DNA of 64,000 nucleotides from Symbiodinium natans (Eukaryota; Sar; Dinophyceae; Suessiales; Symbiodiniaceae). Below are positions 9,905-20,456 of the stretch, in pieces. Position numbers and translations under genes: made by a program. The notes under the pieces were generated by a model, which saw only the letters and a list, made by a program, of their open reading frames with translations, was not told where the DNA came from and searched no databases. The DNA is taken from contig CAJNDS010002768.1 in assembly GCA_905221605.1 (NCBI GenBank), positions 137,501-201,500 on the forward strand, given 5' to 3'. Positions within the stretch are counted from its first letter, which is position 1. Each line of letters begins with the position of its first letter.

Positions 9905-10280
9905 AACCCTAAACCCTAAACCCTAAACCCTAAACCCGAAACCCTAAACCCTAAACCCCAAACCCTCCTCCCTTAAGGACGCTGTGACTGCAGAAGCTCC
10001 ACCTCGGCGGCTTCCCTGATGTCACGGAGAACAGCCCATACACCTCTGGCTCAGAAGAATGGGCTTAGGGCACCAGTGATGTCGGCTTGGGATTGATAGG
10101 GTTTACCTACCAGGGTTTAGGGTTTAGGGTTTAGGGTTTCATTCGGGTATGTCGAGCTTTGGTTTCGGTGGTGGTTTGCAAGGCGACAGGGAACCATGCG
10201 CCTTAGTGGAAAGTCCTAAACCCTAAACCCTAAACCCTAAACCCTAAACCCTAAAGCCTAAACCCTAAACCCAAAACCGG
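9905..10280. repeat. Telomeric tracts in both orientations
   Basis: CCCTAAA at 9905-9965, TTTAGGG at 10110-10138 and CCCTAAA at 10215-10275, separated by about 145 and 75 bp of unique sequence. Confidence 0.85.
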
Positions 10281-10396
10281 CGTGACAAGATGTTGCTGAG
10301 CAACTGGCATCACAGAAGGGTCAGTGCTCCTCTCTAGTATGGGGGGTTTCGGGTTTAGGGTTTAGGGTTTTGTACTTGGGCCCTTTTTTTTTAATG

Positions 10397-10628
10397 GTTT
10401 AGGGTTTAGGGTTTAGGGTTTAGGGTTTGGGGTTTGGGGTTTAGGGTTCAGGGGTTCGGGTTTTGGGTTTTGGGTTCAGGGTGGCCTAAAATCAACCCCT
10501 GCAGCCCTAAAGCTCCAAAACTCTACGCAGCTGTTTGGTCCCATAGGGTTTAGGGTTTAGGGTTTAAGGTTTAGGGTTTAGGGTTTAGGGCTTAGGATAT
10601 AGGGTTTTGGGTTTAGGGTTTAGGGTAG
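10397..10628 (+). repeat. Two TTTAGGG tracts
   Basis: 10397-10480 and 10545-10626, with TTTGGGG and TTCAGGG variants. Confidence 0.85.
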
Positions 10629-10919
10629 GACGCACGTGTTGCGCAGCGGACATTCCCCAAAGGGCCCCCACGTACCTCTGTTGGGTTCAGAGTTCAGGGT
10701 TCGGGGATGCGGGTTCTGCTTGAATTCTAGGAATCCGACTAAACTCCATAATTAACCCGACTCAAACCCCCCCCCCCAAACTCCTGAACCCTAGACCTAC
10801 ACCCCAAAACCCAAACACCAAACCCGAACAAGCCCCCCCAACTCCGCACCCTAAACCGTTACAATTCAGGGTTTAGGGCTAGGATTTAGGGTTTAGGGTT
10901 CTAAACCCGAACCCTGAAA

Positions 10920-11560
10920 ACCTCCAACCCTCATGACTCATCACGGCAAAGGCGCGAAGAGGACGAAGGCTGCTACAGCGATGGAAAGCTCGGGAACGCC
11001 CGCAGCGTCCCACGGTTCCTTGTCTTCAAAGGGCTTAGATGCTAAGGCTTAGGGGCTTAGGGCTGTGCTTCATCTCGGGTAATAGCACGGCCTTTGTAAA
11101 AAGCCTTTCATGTTAACGTCATATTTATAAACCCCCCTCAATTAAGAAACCCGGCCTGACTTCTCCAAAGAAGTCGGCTTCTCATCAGCGCTTAAGCTTT
11201 GAGGGTTTGGAGCCCTAAACCAGAAACTTGAGAGTCCGAAGCCCGAAGCTAGAGGCTGCAAAACCTGAACTCGAGACCGCAGACCCAATTAGAGACTGCA
11301 GTTTAGGGCTCTTGTTTTGGGGTTTCGGGTACCTAAAAAGGGTGCACTTCGGGCTGTGGAGCACTTCCTTCGCGAGTGCGGGCCCAACGTAGATACTACT
11401 TAGGTGTATGGACACTTCGGGTACAGGTATCGGGCTTGCGGGCTTTTTCGGGGCTTTTGTGTGAGCTTTGTGCGTTATATAAAAAACCCTGACAACCGTC
11501 CATTTGCTCCTTGTGGGGAGGGGGGGGGGGGTAAGTCCTCAATACGGTAATACGGTAAAC
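10920..11560. other. Mostly unique sequence with possible plus-strand exon
   Basis: The plus-strand stretch 10937-11035 is open in two frames; one starts at ATG (MTHHGKGAKRTKAATAM), the other reads SSRQRREEDEGCYSDGK. Telomeric repeats are nearly absent. Nothing recognised. Confidence 0.3.
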
Positions 11561-11568
11561 CCTAAACC

Positions 11569-11916
11569 CTAATTTAAAATCCTCAGCCCTAAACAGCAAG
11601 GCAGCTTGGCACGGTTGAGCCGTGCCACCCTCCACTGGACCCGAAGACTGAAACGTGATTCTGCTTGAGATTGATAGAGGGCTCGCATAATTAAGGCCCA
11701 GGGATCTTTTGGGATATCCGACTTGTGCAGGTGCAAAAGGTTCCCAAACCCCTCGAAAACACGAACCACCAAACCTAACTCCCAAACTGTCAGGCTGAAC
11801 CAAACAGAACTCCCAGACTCTAAATCCTTAAACCCCGTAGTCCTACACATAAACTCTCTACCTAAACCCTTAACCGAAGTTTCGTGTTTCGGGATGAGAA
11901 AGGATATGACCGTCAT
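11569..11916 (-). CDS. ORF of 115 codons, partly protein-like
   Basis: The minus-strand ORF has its most convincing part in the second half: LHKSDIPKDPWALIMRALYQ and RVQWRVARLNRAKL, ending in CCCTAA of a telomeric remnant. A second minus-strand frame (11396-11803, 135 codons) overlaps it and is Pro-rich. The region lacks long telomeric arrays, so it is one of the larger unique stretches in the window. Confidence 0.27.
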   Translation of the reverse strand: MTVISFLIPKHETSVKGLGREFMCRTTGFKDLESGSSVWFSLTVWELGLVVRVFEGFGNLLHLHKSDIPKDPWALIMRALYQSQAESRFSLRVQWRVARLNRAKLPCCLGLRILN

Positions 11917-12083
11917 TTTGTGTGCGCCGGTTTGGCGTTTAGGGGGTTAGGGTTTAGGCTTTCTAGGGTAGTTTTGAGAGTTCGTGTGTGGGCCACCTTG
12001 AACACACAACCCTTCGGTCTCGAAAGCCCCACCTAACATCCCCGAAGCAGAGCAGCAAAAACGCCGAAGATGTCACACTACGC

Positions 12084-12146
12084 CCTAAACCCTAAACCCT
12101 AAACCCTAAACCTTAAACCCTAAACCCTAAACCCTAAACTCTAAAG
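12084..12146 (-). repeat. CCCTAAA array, nine units
   Basis: Near-perfect; lies directly downstream of the 12141-12276 exon-like segment on the coding strand. Confidence 0.9.
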
Positions 12147-12276
12147 CAGCGTCTGAAGCTCAGAGTGTTTAAGTTTGCTCATGCAGCCAGGTGTCGTCTC
12201 CCCAGTCGCAGAGAAGCCTTCCATCGCTAGCACGGGGCCAGACTTCGTGGGTCTTAGGGAAATTACGGAAGTAGGC
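12141..12276 (-). CDS. Exon-like C-terminal segment, about 45 codons
   Basis: The minus-strand frame starts after CCTAG and ends in TAG at 12141-12143, at the edge of a telomeric array. It includes SLRPTKSGPVLAMEG and ends MSKLKHSELQTLL. Further minus-strand exon-like pieces lie upstream near 12310-12375 (AETLNHEFELSSQ) and 12475-12545 (DHADAHLLVARQ, ending CAG|GC). Phases between these pieces are not all consistent, so only the last is entered. Confidence 0.32.
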
Positions 12277-12855
12277 CTAGGGTTTAGGGTTGAGGGTTGA
12301 GGGTTTAGGGTTCCTGCGAACTCAACTCAAACTCATGGTTCAGAGTTTCGGCCGCTTAGGCCTCAGGGTTCAGACTTTAAGGTTTAGGGTTTAGGGCTCG
12401 CGGTTTAGGGTTTAGGGTTTCGGGTTAATTGCCCGAACCCCAAATCTTACTCTCCCAAAGCCCCGAAGCCTGTCGTGCAACGAGTAGGTGCGCGTCAGCG
12501 TGGTCAGGAGGATTGCCTCCATCCGTCGACGAGAGCTGCTTTCGGAGCTTGGGGGGTTTAGGGTTTAGGGTTTAGGATTTAATTCGGGGTGGGTTTTTGG
12601 AATGATGACGGTTCAGTGGGATCTTCAACCCCAAAGAGAACACGAATGGGTATATGCATAGGTATATACACTTTTTTCTACTACTGATTAAAAAAAAAAA
12701 AACAAGCCAGCATTTTCAAACAGAAGCACATATTGCACGGTTTCATTATTTTGTCACAGACGCATGCCAGCAAGCAGAAGCCTCGATCATTGTTGAGTTC
12801 ACAGTGCAAGTGTCGGCGATAAGGGCTGGGGCAAGGATGCAAGAAGAAATGATAT

Positions 12856-12928
12856 GGGTTTAGGGTTTAGGGTTTAGGGTTTAGGGTTTAGGGTTTAGGG
12901 TTTAGGGTTTAGGGTTTAGGGTTTAGGG
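12856..12928 (+). repeat. (TTTAGGG)10 perfect array
   Basis: Perfect heptamers following about 200 bp of AT-richer unique sequence. Confidence 0.92.
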
Positions 12929-13064
12929 ATTCTTCCAAAACCCTGGCTCCGCACACCTAAACCCAGAACCCTGAAAACCGGCCCTGACACTGGGGCCACA
13001 TAGTTTATAGCCTAAGGGTGCGCCCTGGAGCCCCGCCCCTGAAAGTCTTTTCGTCCACTCAGAC

Positions 13065-13172
13065 TCTAAACCCTACACCCTACACCCTACACCCTAAACC
13101 CTAAACCCTAAACCCTAAACCCTAAACCCTAACCCTAAACCCTAAACCCTAAACCCTAAACTCTAAACCCTA
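13065..13172 (-). repeat. CCCTAAA array with a CCCTACA block
   Basis: Three CCCTACA units precede about eleven CCCTAAA units. Confidence 0.88.
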
Positions 13173-13297
13173 ACCTCGGTTCCCGAGCCTTTGGAGGTCC
13201 CGCCTGAAGGCCATTTTGGGACTTCGGAGTCCCCTGCTCACGCGTGCGGAAGGGTGTGCGTGCATGTCTTCGACAAGCGGCAGGAATTGAGGGCCTA

Positions 13298-13590
13298 ACC
13301 CTAAACCCTAAACCCTAAACCCTAAACGCTAAACCCTAAACCCTAGACCCTACACCCTAAACCTTTAACAGGTTTAGAGAGGGGCGTGGCCTGTGCTCTG
13401 CACTCTGTGCAGCCGGTAGGCAAAACTGGAACGGCCCAAACTCTCTGGAGGACTGTTCACTGTGGCGTGCACGTTTCAGATGCGCCTCCCCATATCCTCC
13501 CTAAGTCCCTAGACCCGAAACCCTAAACCCTCAACCCTAAACCCTGAACCTTAAACCCTAAACCCTTAACCCTAGAACCCTAAACCCGCC
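13298..13590 (-). repeat. CCCTAAA tracts
   Basis: 13298-13370 and the more degenerate 13515-13590. Confidence 0.8.
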
Positions 13591-13904
13591 ATCTGTGCAC
13601 CAGTTCTTCTGCTGCTGCGAGGGAAGACGCCCCAAACTCCTGAACCCTAATCCCTGAGACCCTAAAACCCTAAGAGCCCGACCCCCTTTAGACCTAAGAC
13701 CCCAAATAGCCCAGAGCAGGGTGTAGGGTTTGGGGTGATTATACTTGTGTAGGCGTATTCTTGTAAATTACTTGTGCGCTACTTGTGCACTGTCTGTGTA
13801 TTCTCTGCCCATTATATGTGAAACTGTTTGCGAACTGCACTTGAAGCCCTAGAGAAGTGTATACCTGCGAAGCCCTATGCCCCAAAGCGCAGACCCCCAA
13901 CCCT

Positions 13905-14265
13905 TTTGTCCCCCTAAACCCCAAAACCCATAAACCCTCAAACCCCTAAATCCTAAAACTCGAAGCCCCTAAACCCTAAACCCTAACCCGAAACCCTAAA
14001 CCCTAAACCCCTAAACCGAAAACCCTAAACCCTGACCCCTAAACCCCCAAACCCTAAACCCAAAACTCTAAACCCCAAGACGCATCACCGGCCTGGCCAC
14101 TGATCGCCGCCCAGCGCGCTGTGTTGAGCCCCGGTCTCCAGCAAAGCTCCTGCTTGTGTTCGGGATTTCGGGGGTGAGTTTGGGGTTTAGGGCCTAAACC
14201 CTAAACCCTAAACCCTAAACCCTGGGGGACCCTAAACCCTAAACCCTAAACCCTAAACCCCTAAA
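13905..14265 (-). repeat. CCCTAAA tracts with a head-to-head junction
   Basis: Degenerate 13905-14080, then TTTGGGGTTTAGGG directly abutting CCTAAACCCTAAA at 14192/14193, and a further tract at 14230-14265. Confidence 0.85.
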
Positions 14266-14329
14266 GATGCAAGAGTCCTATGGCTGGGGCTCACGAGTCT
14301 TGGGGTTGAGGGTGAAGGGTTTACAGGCG

Positions 14330-14371
14330 TTTAGGGTTTAGGGTTTAGGGTTTAGGGTTTAGGGTTTAGGG
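14330..14371 (+). repeat. (TTTAGGG)6 array
   Basis: Perfect short array. Confidence 0.9.
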
Positions 14372-14699
14372 CGTAGTGTGACATCTTCGGCGTTTTTGTT
14401 GCTCTGCTTCGGGGATGTTAGGCATAACAGGGATTAGATGGGCGCAGCGTCCTTGTAACTCTACTTACGACTAGGACAGGGAGGCCGGGGGGAGGGGGGG
14501 TGCTCCTTGTAAACCCTAAGCCCTTGATCCCAAAATCTTACAAGCCGAAACCTTTTGACGCGGAGTGCTGGTGAGGCACGCAGGCGATGTAAACCGAAGG
14601 CCCCATGCCAATGAATCCCAGAAGCCAAGCGAGTTCCTTGGCTCGGCTTTTGAAGTTCTTCTTCGTGCATTCGGGTTAATGTTGGACCTGCTTTAATAA

Positions 14700-15106
14700 G
14701 TTAACCCCCCCCCCCCCCCTCAACAGTCGCGAGCCTGAATAAAAAAAGACCCCCAAACAGTCAGGGGGGGGGGGGTCCGGAGCCCGGAGGCCTCCCTAAG
14801 CTACCCCCCGAGAAGCTTATGCCCTTCCTGACACCCTCAAAAAAACAGTCACGGCCCGAAATCTTTTCATTATAGCGGACCCCCAAAACAGAGGGTCCAG
14901 ATCCTGAATAGCCGGAAAACTTTTCATAATAGCGGTCCCCTAGAATATTGCGGGTGCAACATTACACCTAAACTCATGGGTCCCCCAACGTTCCCCCCTT
15001 AAATAGCCTCACTATCCCTAAAAAACCTTAATGATGGGGGGAACCTATGGGGTGGCGGGGGGGGGGATGTAGCTTACTTAGAGGGGGGCTTAGAGGAACC
15101 CATGAT
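14700..15106. other. Simple-sequence and hairpin-rich stretch
   Basis: Holds C and G runs of 10-14, a direct repeat (CTTTTCATTATAGCGG at 14863 and its near-copy at 14920), a hairpin GGACCCCCAAAACAGAGGGTCC, and an element-like segment 14975-15105 with 10-bp ends CATGGGTCCC / GGAACCCATG. No gene seen. Confidence 0.55.
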
Positions 15107-15125
15107 CAACCCTAAATCCCTTAAG

Positions 15126-15222
15126 CCCTCGCAAATGCAACCCAGCGGCCAATCCTTGCAAGCGGCCGGTGCACAGTACGAGTATTGTGGCCATTTGCAG
15201 GAACCTCTGAGAGTCGACACAA
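15126..15222 (+). CDS. Exon-like segment, 32 codons
   Basis: The plus-strand segment begins after TTAAG and ends ACAA|GTTTAG, the GT coming from a telomere-like heptamer. It reads QMQPSGQSLQAAGAQYEYCG and LQEPLRV. Another plus-strand piece at about 15402-15450 (LGSNIEDEAPGLSWREF) also runs into a telomeric array. No family recognised. Confidence 0.32.
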
Positions 15223-15297
15223 GTTTAGGGCTTCGGGTCTAGGACGGTTCGGTGACATTGAAGGTTTTTCCCGTAAGTAAACCCCAAGAACCCTAAA

Positions 15298-15495
15298 TCC
15301 TAAACCCTAAACCCTAAACCCTGAACCCTAACCCTAAACCCTAAACCCTAGCATCCCGACACCCCGAACCGCAAACCCCCCAAAGCCCGATAATTTGAAG
15401 GCTGGGCAGCAACATCGAGGATGAGGCGCCTGGGCTGTCCTGGCGTGAATTTAGGGTTTAGGGTTTAGGGTTTAGGGTTTAGGGTTTAGGGTTTA
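15298..15495. repeat. CCCTAAA then TTTAGGG arrays
   Basis: 15298-15352 (C-strand) and 15450-15495 (G-strand) flank a unique segment with a plus-strand exon-like reading. Confidence 0.88.
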
Positions 15496-15574
15496 TGGTC
15501 CGGGCTTTAGGGATGTAAGGTGTAAGGGATGCACCTAGGCTGTAGGCACTAGGGGTGAGCTTAATCCCCAAAAC

Positions 15575-15785
15575 TCTAAACCCCAAAACCCCAAAACCCT
15601 AAAACCCCAAAACCCCAAAGCCCCCAAAGCTCTCAAAGCCCCAAAGCCCCAAAAGCTCCCAAAGCCCCAAAGCCCCAAAGCCCCAAAGCCCCAAAACCCC
15701 ACAGCCCCAAACCCCAAAGCCTAAAACGCCAAAAATCCCAAAGCCCCAAACCCCAAAAGCCCCAAAAACCCTAAACCCTAAACCT
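15575..15785 (-). repeat. CCCCAAAG/CCCCAAAA variant array
   Basis: About 20 octamer-like units of CCCCAAAG and CCCCAAAA; a Gly/Trp/Phe-rich minus ORF here is a repeat artefact. Confidence 0.85.
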
Positions 15786-16002
15786 TATAAGGGCCAGGCC
15801 TCGGGCGGCGTTTTCTTCTTTTCGTCTGCCCCTTGGTGCAGACAGGAGGGTACGTGGAACCATAGAAAGTGAGGTAGGGTTAAAGGCTCCGGGCTTGGGA
15901 GTTTTGGGATTTAAGTTTATAGGACCATAGAAACTGAGGCAGGTTAGAATTTTGAGGGATTTAGGGGTTTCGGATATAGGGTTTTTAAGTCGGGCTTAAG
16001 TA

Positions 16003-16064
16003 AACCCTGCAATCGTACAAGCCTTATATACACCCCTATATAAGGCTTGTACGATTGCAGGGTT
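16003..16064. repeat. Perfect palindrome, 28-bp arms and 6-bp loop
   Basis: Arms 16003-16030 and 16037-16064 are exact reverse complements starting AACCCTGCAATCGTACAAGC, with loop CACCCC. The outer ends AACCCT resemble half a telomeric unit. It could be a small foldback element or a transcribed hairpin. Confidence 0.92.
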
Positions 16065-16440
16065 CAGAGGGTTTGTATGTAGTGTTTAAAGGGCTTACAG
16101 GTATGGGCTGCGCAGAGGAGTTTAAGGTTTAATTTGGAGGCCTTCGTTTGTCAAGAGCTGCATAGAGGAGTCTTACCTTAAAGGGCGCAGTTCAACATTT
16201 TCATTTGAGTCCAAGGTAGGGCTTGGGTCAAGGGTTTTGCCGATCCAAATTATGAGACCTTTTTTTGGGAGTTCGGGTTTGGGGATTAGGGTTGAGGGAT
16301 AGTATGGATGTGTAGTATTCCTATCGTTGAAGGTACCAAGAAGGTGCCCGAACTGAGATCAACCTCCCATATGAGGATTCAGGATCAAGTTCCTTCACCT
16401 GAACCTTGTGTAGACGCTTTAAACCCCAAATCCACTTGTT
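16065..16440. other. Unique sequence, nothing recognised
   Basis: No long ORF, no telomeric array and no family member seen, apart from weak direct repeats (TAGAGGAGT-type) near 16110-16170. Confidence 0.4.
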
Positions 16441-17082
16441 AGGGTTTAGGGTTTAGGGTTTAGGGTTTAGGGTTTAGGGGTTTAGGGTCCCTTAACCCTA
16501 AACCCTGCATCCTTGAGCACTGGGGCAACCTAGAATGTTGGGGCTTCAGGAGCTAACGTATTTCCTACTACTTCCGTATAAAACATGAAATCCCTTTACT
16601 ACCCTTCTAAGGAAGAACACCTTTCTGTTCTTGGGGGTTCCTAAGCAAGTAGTAGTTTCGGGCGCATCACGTGGTGGCAAGTAGCTGAGAGCAGGCTCGA
16701 CATACATCTCGTAAACCGTGGCTGCGCCGCATAGGATGCCCAGCGCCACAGCCTTACTACGAATCGAGAACCCTCCTGAAACCCTAAACCCTAAACCCTA
16801 AACCCTAAACCCTCAAAACGCCCTGAAACCTTTAGAGGCAAATACACCCAGAAGATCGAAGCCCTTCCGCTAGGTCAGGTTCGGTTGTTCCTTAGGTGCT
16901 CTTCTTGATGCCCTAAGCCCTGAAGCCTCGAAGCCTCAGCAACTGAGCCGCCTGTGGCCATTTTCCGAGGTGTTGGGGTCTCTTTCTGGGAACCGTCAGC
17001 ATGAGAACCCTAAACCCTAAACCCTAAACCCTAAACCCTAAACCCTAAGCCCTAAGCCCTAAACCCTAAACCCTAAACCCGA
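16440..17082. repeat. Telomeric tracts around exon-like segment
   Basis: TTTAGGG 16440-16490; CCCTAAA 16781-16815 and 17006-17082. Confidence 0.85.
16621..16775 (-). CDS. Exon-like segment with a hydrophobic helix
   Basis: The minus-strand segment is bounded by TTTCAG and AAAG|GTGTTC, 51 codons plus two bases. It reads KAVALGILCGAATVYEMYVE, then LSYLPPRDAPETTT. The first part is a plausible transmembrane or signal segment. A telomeric CCCTAAA array (16781-16815) lies immediately upstream on the coding strand. No family recognised. Confidence 0.38.
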
Positions 17083-17174
17083 CCCCAACAGGACCATGAT
17101 GCTCGTCTACTGACGCTGCGGACAAGCAAGGCCCCTCACTGCAAATCCACCAAACTTGAACCTGCAGGCTCATA

Positions 17175-17750
17175 GGGTTTAGGGTTTAGGGTTTAGGGTT
17201 TAGGGTTTAGGGTTAAGGGTTTAGGGTTTAGGGTTTAGAGTGGTCACCTGAACCAACCCTAAACCCCCAGGCCATATCAACAAATGTAAGCCCACGAAAA
17301 CCCATCTACAGATGGCTTACACCCCAAGCCATCGCTTGGGGTTCAGGGTTTGGGGTTTGGGGTTTAGGGTTTAGGGGTTAGGGGTTTAGGGTTTAGGGTT
17401 TAGGGTTTACCCCCCTCCCCCCACCCCACCCGGCACACCCGTGTGGTGGCTTGGGATCAGCCGTCGAGCTGCCGCGGCGATCCCGTTGCTGATGTAGGTC
17501 GCCTGGGCTCCCTAAAGGGTTTAGGGTTTAGGGTTCAGGGTTTAGGGTTCAGGGTTTAGGGTTTAGGGTTTATTTTGGGGTATGCAAGCCCTAAACCCCC
17601 CATGTTCGGAAATCCCCATGTGCTCTGCACGAGCTACCTGGGCGGGGGGGGGGGGGGGAACGTAAGAAGAGCTTCGGCTTCAGCCATGCTGAGGTTGATG
17701 GGTTCTAGGGTTTAGGGTTTAGGGTTTAGGGTTTAGGGTTTAGGGTGTTA
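17175..17750 (+). repeat. Four TTTAGGG tracts
   Basis: 17175-17240, 17340-17410, 17518-17572 and 17705-17748, with a 15-base G run at 17644 and a 9-bp-arm hairpin (ACCCCAAGC, loop CATC) at 17321-17342. Confidence 0.85.
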
Positions 17751-18390
17751 TACATATGTTGAGGTTTCATGGTTTAGGGATTCAGGATTAGGGATTCGAG
17801 TTTAAGGGTTTAGGGTTGGCGGTCGATTCTGCCCTTGAACCACCATGTCTGTGCATCTTGAAGAGCATGCCTTGGCATAGGCAACATGCAATCTAGGGGG
17901 CCGGCTGAAGTAGAACGCCTATTTCGGGTGGTGTCGATTTTAGGATTTCTATACAAGGGGAATAGCATCAAGGGAATTCAGATGTGTTCGGACTGCACGG
18001 GCAAGTCAACAGGAGGCCCCTAAACCCTTAAACTTTAAACCCTAAACCCTAAACCCTAAAACCCTTCCATCACACACCCTAAGGTTCCTAGAGACAAAAA
18101 AATCTTCGGGTATATAGTGTCATGGTCCCTTAGTATGGCCCTGAAAGGGGTACCCCTTAAACTACCCTGAGATAAAATGCTCAAGATGTAGTGTGTAGGG
18201 TTTAGGCCCTAAACCCTAGACCTTAAACCCTAAACCGCTCAGGGTCTGGGATCTAGGGCTTTAATGCCAGGGAGCATACACCGCAATGACCGAGTGGAAA
18301 GCCATCCAGAGGCAAGCCATACAGATATTCTTGAACACGGCCTCCGCGACCCTCTCCGGTACCTGGTGAGGCAGGGTCCACTCGAACTGG
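17751..18390. other. Mostly unique with a family D fragment
   Basis: 18118-18160 (CATGGTCCCTTAGTATGGCC) matches family D. A short head-to-head telomeric junction occurs at 18206/18207. No gene supported. Confidence 0.45.
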
Positions 18391-18450
18391 GGTTTAGGGT
18401 TTAGGGTTTAGGGTTTAGGGTTTAGGGTTTAGGGTTTAGGGTTTACGGTC
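18391..18450 (+). repeat. (TTTAGGG)8 array
   Basis: Perfect short array. Confidence 0.9.
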
Positions 18451-18572
18451 CAGGGTTCAGGGCTACATTTCATGTGGCATCCTGGCGTCCCGGACCAGGA
18501 GGCATGGTACTTGTGGCATTCTTAAGTAAAGGATACCTGGGGGGGCGGGGCCTTTATGGTGGTGGTTGCATG

Positions 18573-18675
18573 TTGGGATGTTCCCTCTTATACTAGCAGT
18601 CCTTAATAGGGATCATAATAGGGGGGGTACAATAATCCCTACTAAGGACTGTTAGTAAAAGGGGGAACATCCCAA
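18573..18675. mobile_element. Inverted-repeat element family A, copy 1
   Basis: About 40-bp arms: left TTGGGATGTTCCCTCTTATA and CAGTCCTTAATAGGGAT; the right arm is the reverse complement with a few differences. Relatives lie at 40763-40872, 50698-50755 (half) and 54262-54358. MITE-like foldback. Confidence 0.75.
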
Positions 18676-18689
18676 GTTGTATGTTTCAA

Positions 18690-19157
18690 GGAACCCGAAA
18701 CCCGAAAAAGGCAACAGGCTACTACTGGGCTACCAAGAAAGCTTAGGGGGGACCGGGTTTCAGGTTTCAAGATACTCCGACGCTGTTGGCATTTCTCAAA
18801 AAAAAAGGATTCTTTAGGGTTTAGGGCTTAGGGGTTAGGGAATACTAGAATCCTGATTCCGGGATCCTCAAAACAGGGGCCCCTAATTTTCCGAGACCCC
18901 AGAGTAACCAGGAATTGAACGAGTGTTCTTTTCTTGGTTAAGCTTTTTTGGGAACCTGAAACACACTAGAAAGGGCAATAAGGGCCTACTCTGGGTCGCA
19001 GAGACAGGGGCCCCTAACTTTCGCAAACCCCCCCATGTCTCCATGAAGCACCCGGGCTTGGTGGCCCAGCAACCACATTCTGATGAGGGTATCTTTGTTG
19101 GGTTGGTTACTTTAAAAGGGAACCTTGAACAAAACGAAAAATGGTATCACTGGGCTA
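18690..19157 (+). mobile_element. Cluster of family F repeats
   Basis: Fragment at 18690-18752 (ending CTACTGGGCTACC), a near-full copy at 18904-19000 (GGCAATAAGGGCCTACTCTG) and a diverged copy at 19063-19157 ending exactly at a CCCTAAA array. Confidence 0.5.
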
Positions 19158-19460
19158 CCCTAAACCCTAAACCCTAAACCCTAAACCCTAAACCCTAAAC
19201 CCTAAACCCTAAACCCTAAACCCTCTGTGTAAACCTAGCGGACATCTACACATCACCCCGAAGTCGGGTCGGAACCCTGAACAGTTCACACACAACTCCG
19301 GGAATACTCGGCCCCAGACCACAAGGCCTCCCCACTTCCCTTTACAAACCCTAAACCCTGAACCCTTAAGCCCCAAGTCCTAAGACCCAAGACCCGAAAC
19401 CCTAAACCCTAAACCCTAAACCCTAAACCCTAAACCCTAAACCCTAAACCCTAAACCCTA
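19152..19460 (-). repeat. CCCTAAA arrays
   Basis: 19152-19225 (about ten units) and 19398-19460 (about nine units). Confidence 0.9.
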
Positions 19461-19560
19461 GTCTGTGCGGAGCTGGGGAGGCCTCGCCAGAAACGTCCAC
19501 GTACTCGGAGCCAATGGCGTGGGATGCCTGGCAACCCCTGCAAGGACCGAGCCTTGCCAT

Positions 19561-19682
19561 AGGGTTTAGGGTTTAGGGTTTAGGGTTTTAGGGTTTTAGG
19601 GTTTTAGGGTTTTAGGGTTTTAGGGTGTTCGGGTTTTCGGGTTTTAGGGTTTTTCGGGTTTAGGGTTTTAGGGTTTTAGGGT
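19561..19682 (+). repeat. TTTAGGG grading into 8-bp TTTTAGGG array
   Basis: Three heptamers are followed by about ten TTTTAGGG octamers with TTTTCGGG variants. Confidence 0.88.
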
Positions 19683-19970
19683 TCAGCATCTCAAGTCCAA
19701 GCATTCACTAGTCAAGCAGCTTGTCAAGCGTTGGAACAAAACCCCACCCACCCAAGAAACCCATAACATTGAGAAAATATAAAGTTCACCTCAAAGTCCA
19801 GTTGGCCCAAAACCCAAAATCAAACGCCCACAATAGACCCCTAAACCCTATGCCCCAAATCCTAGGGCCTTAACCCCTAAACCCTATGGTTTAGGAGCTT
19901 CAAAAAGGGGGAACCCCAGAATAAACCCTACGCCCCAAACCCTAAGAGCCGTTTAGGGCCCCCCCGGGTG
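19683..19970 (+). repeat. Dispersed repeat family I, copy 1
   Basis: AGCATCTCAAGTCCAAGC, then GCGTTGGAACAAAACCCCAC and CCCATAACATTG match 34807-35065; the CCCCACCCACCC to AACATAAAG part also matches 21340-21405. Unknown class. Confidence 0.5.
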
Positions 19971-20096
19971 GAAAAAAAACATTTGCCGACGAAGGGGGTC
20001 AGGGTTTAGGGCCCCCCCGGGTGGAAAAAAACCATTTGCCGACGAAGGGGGTCAGGGTTTAGGGCCCGGAAAAAAACCACATGCCGACGAAGCCCA
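19951..20096 (+). repeat. 53-bp tandem repeat, 2.7 copies, each starting with a telomeric unit
   Basis: Units start at 19951, 20004 and 20057. Each begins GTTTAGGGCCC and includes a run of A, then TTTGCCGACGAAG. The third copy is shortened. Confidence 0.9.
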
Positions 20097-20126
20097 CTAG
20101 GGTTTAAATATACATAGTAAGAGAGG

Positions 20127-20300
20127 GTTTAGGGTTTAGGGTTTTAGGGTTTTAGGGTTTTAGGGTTTTAGGGTTTTAGGGTTTTAGGGTTTTAGGGTTT
20201 TAGGGTTTTAGGGCTTTAGGGCTTTAGGGCTTTAGGGTTTTCCGGTAATCGGGTTTCCGGGTTTTAGGGTTTTTCGGGTTTTTCGGGTTTTTCGGGCTTG
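20127..20300 (+). repeat. TTTTAGGG octamer array
   Basis: About a dozen TTTTAGGG units grading into TTTCGGG-like copies. Confidence 0.9.
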
Positions 20301-20456
20301 AGGATTTAGGGTTTGAGGGTATAGGGCGCAAGCTGTAGCGTGACACGGTACGAGTGTCTTCCAAAAACTCCGGCGACGATTTGCGTGTAGGTGCCGCAGC
20401 ATCTTTGCAGCTCCCGGCCGCGCAGTCCGGAGTGCTTCTTGCTTCTTCTATATTAG

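Noticed and set aside
15535-15717. Gly/Trp/Phe-rich and LNPKP- or GFRV-type ORFs across the window
   Set aside because: Translations of TTTAGGG/CCCTAAA and its variants; any long array yields them, so they are not evidence for proteins.
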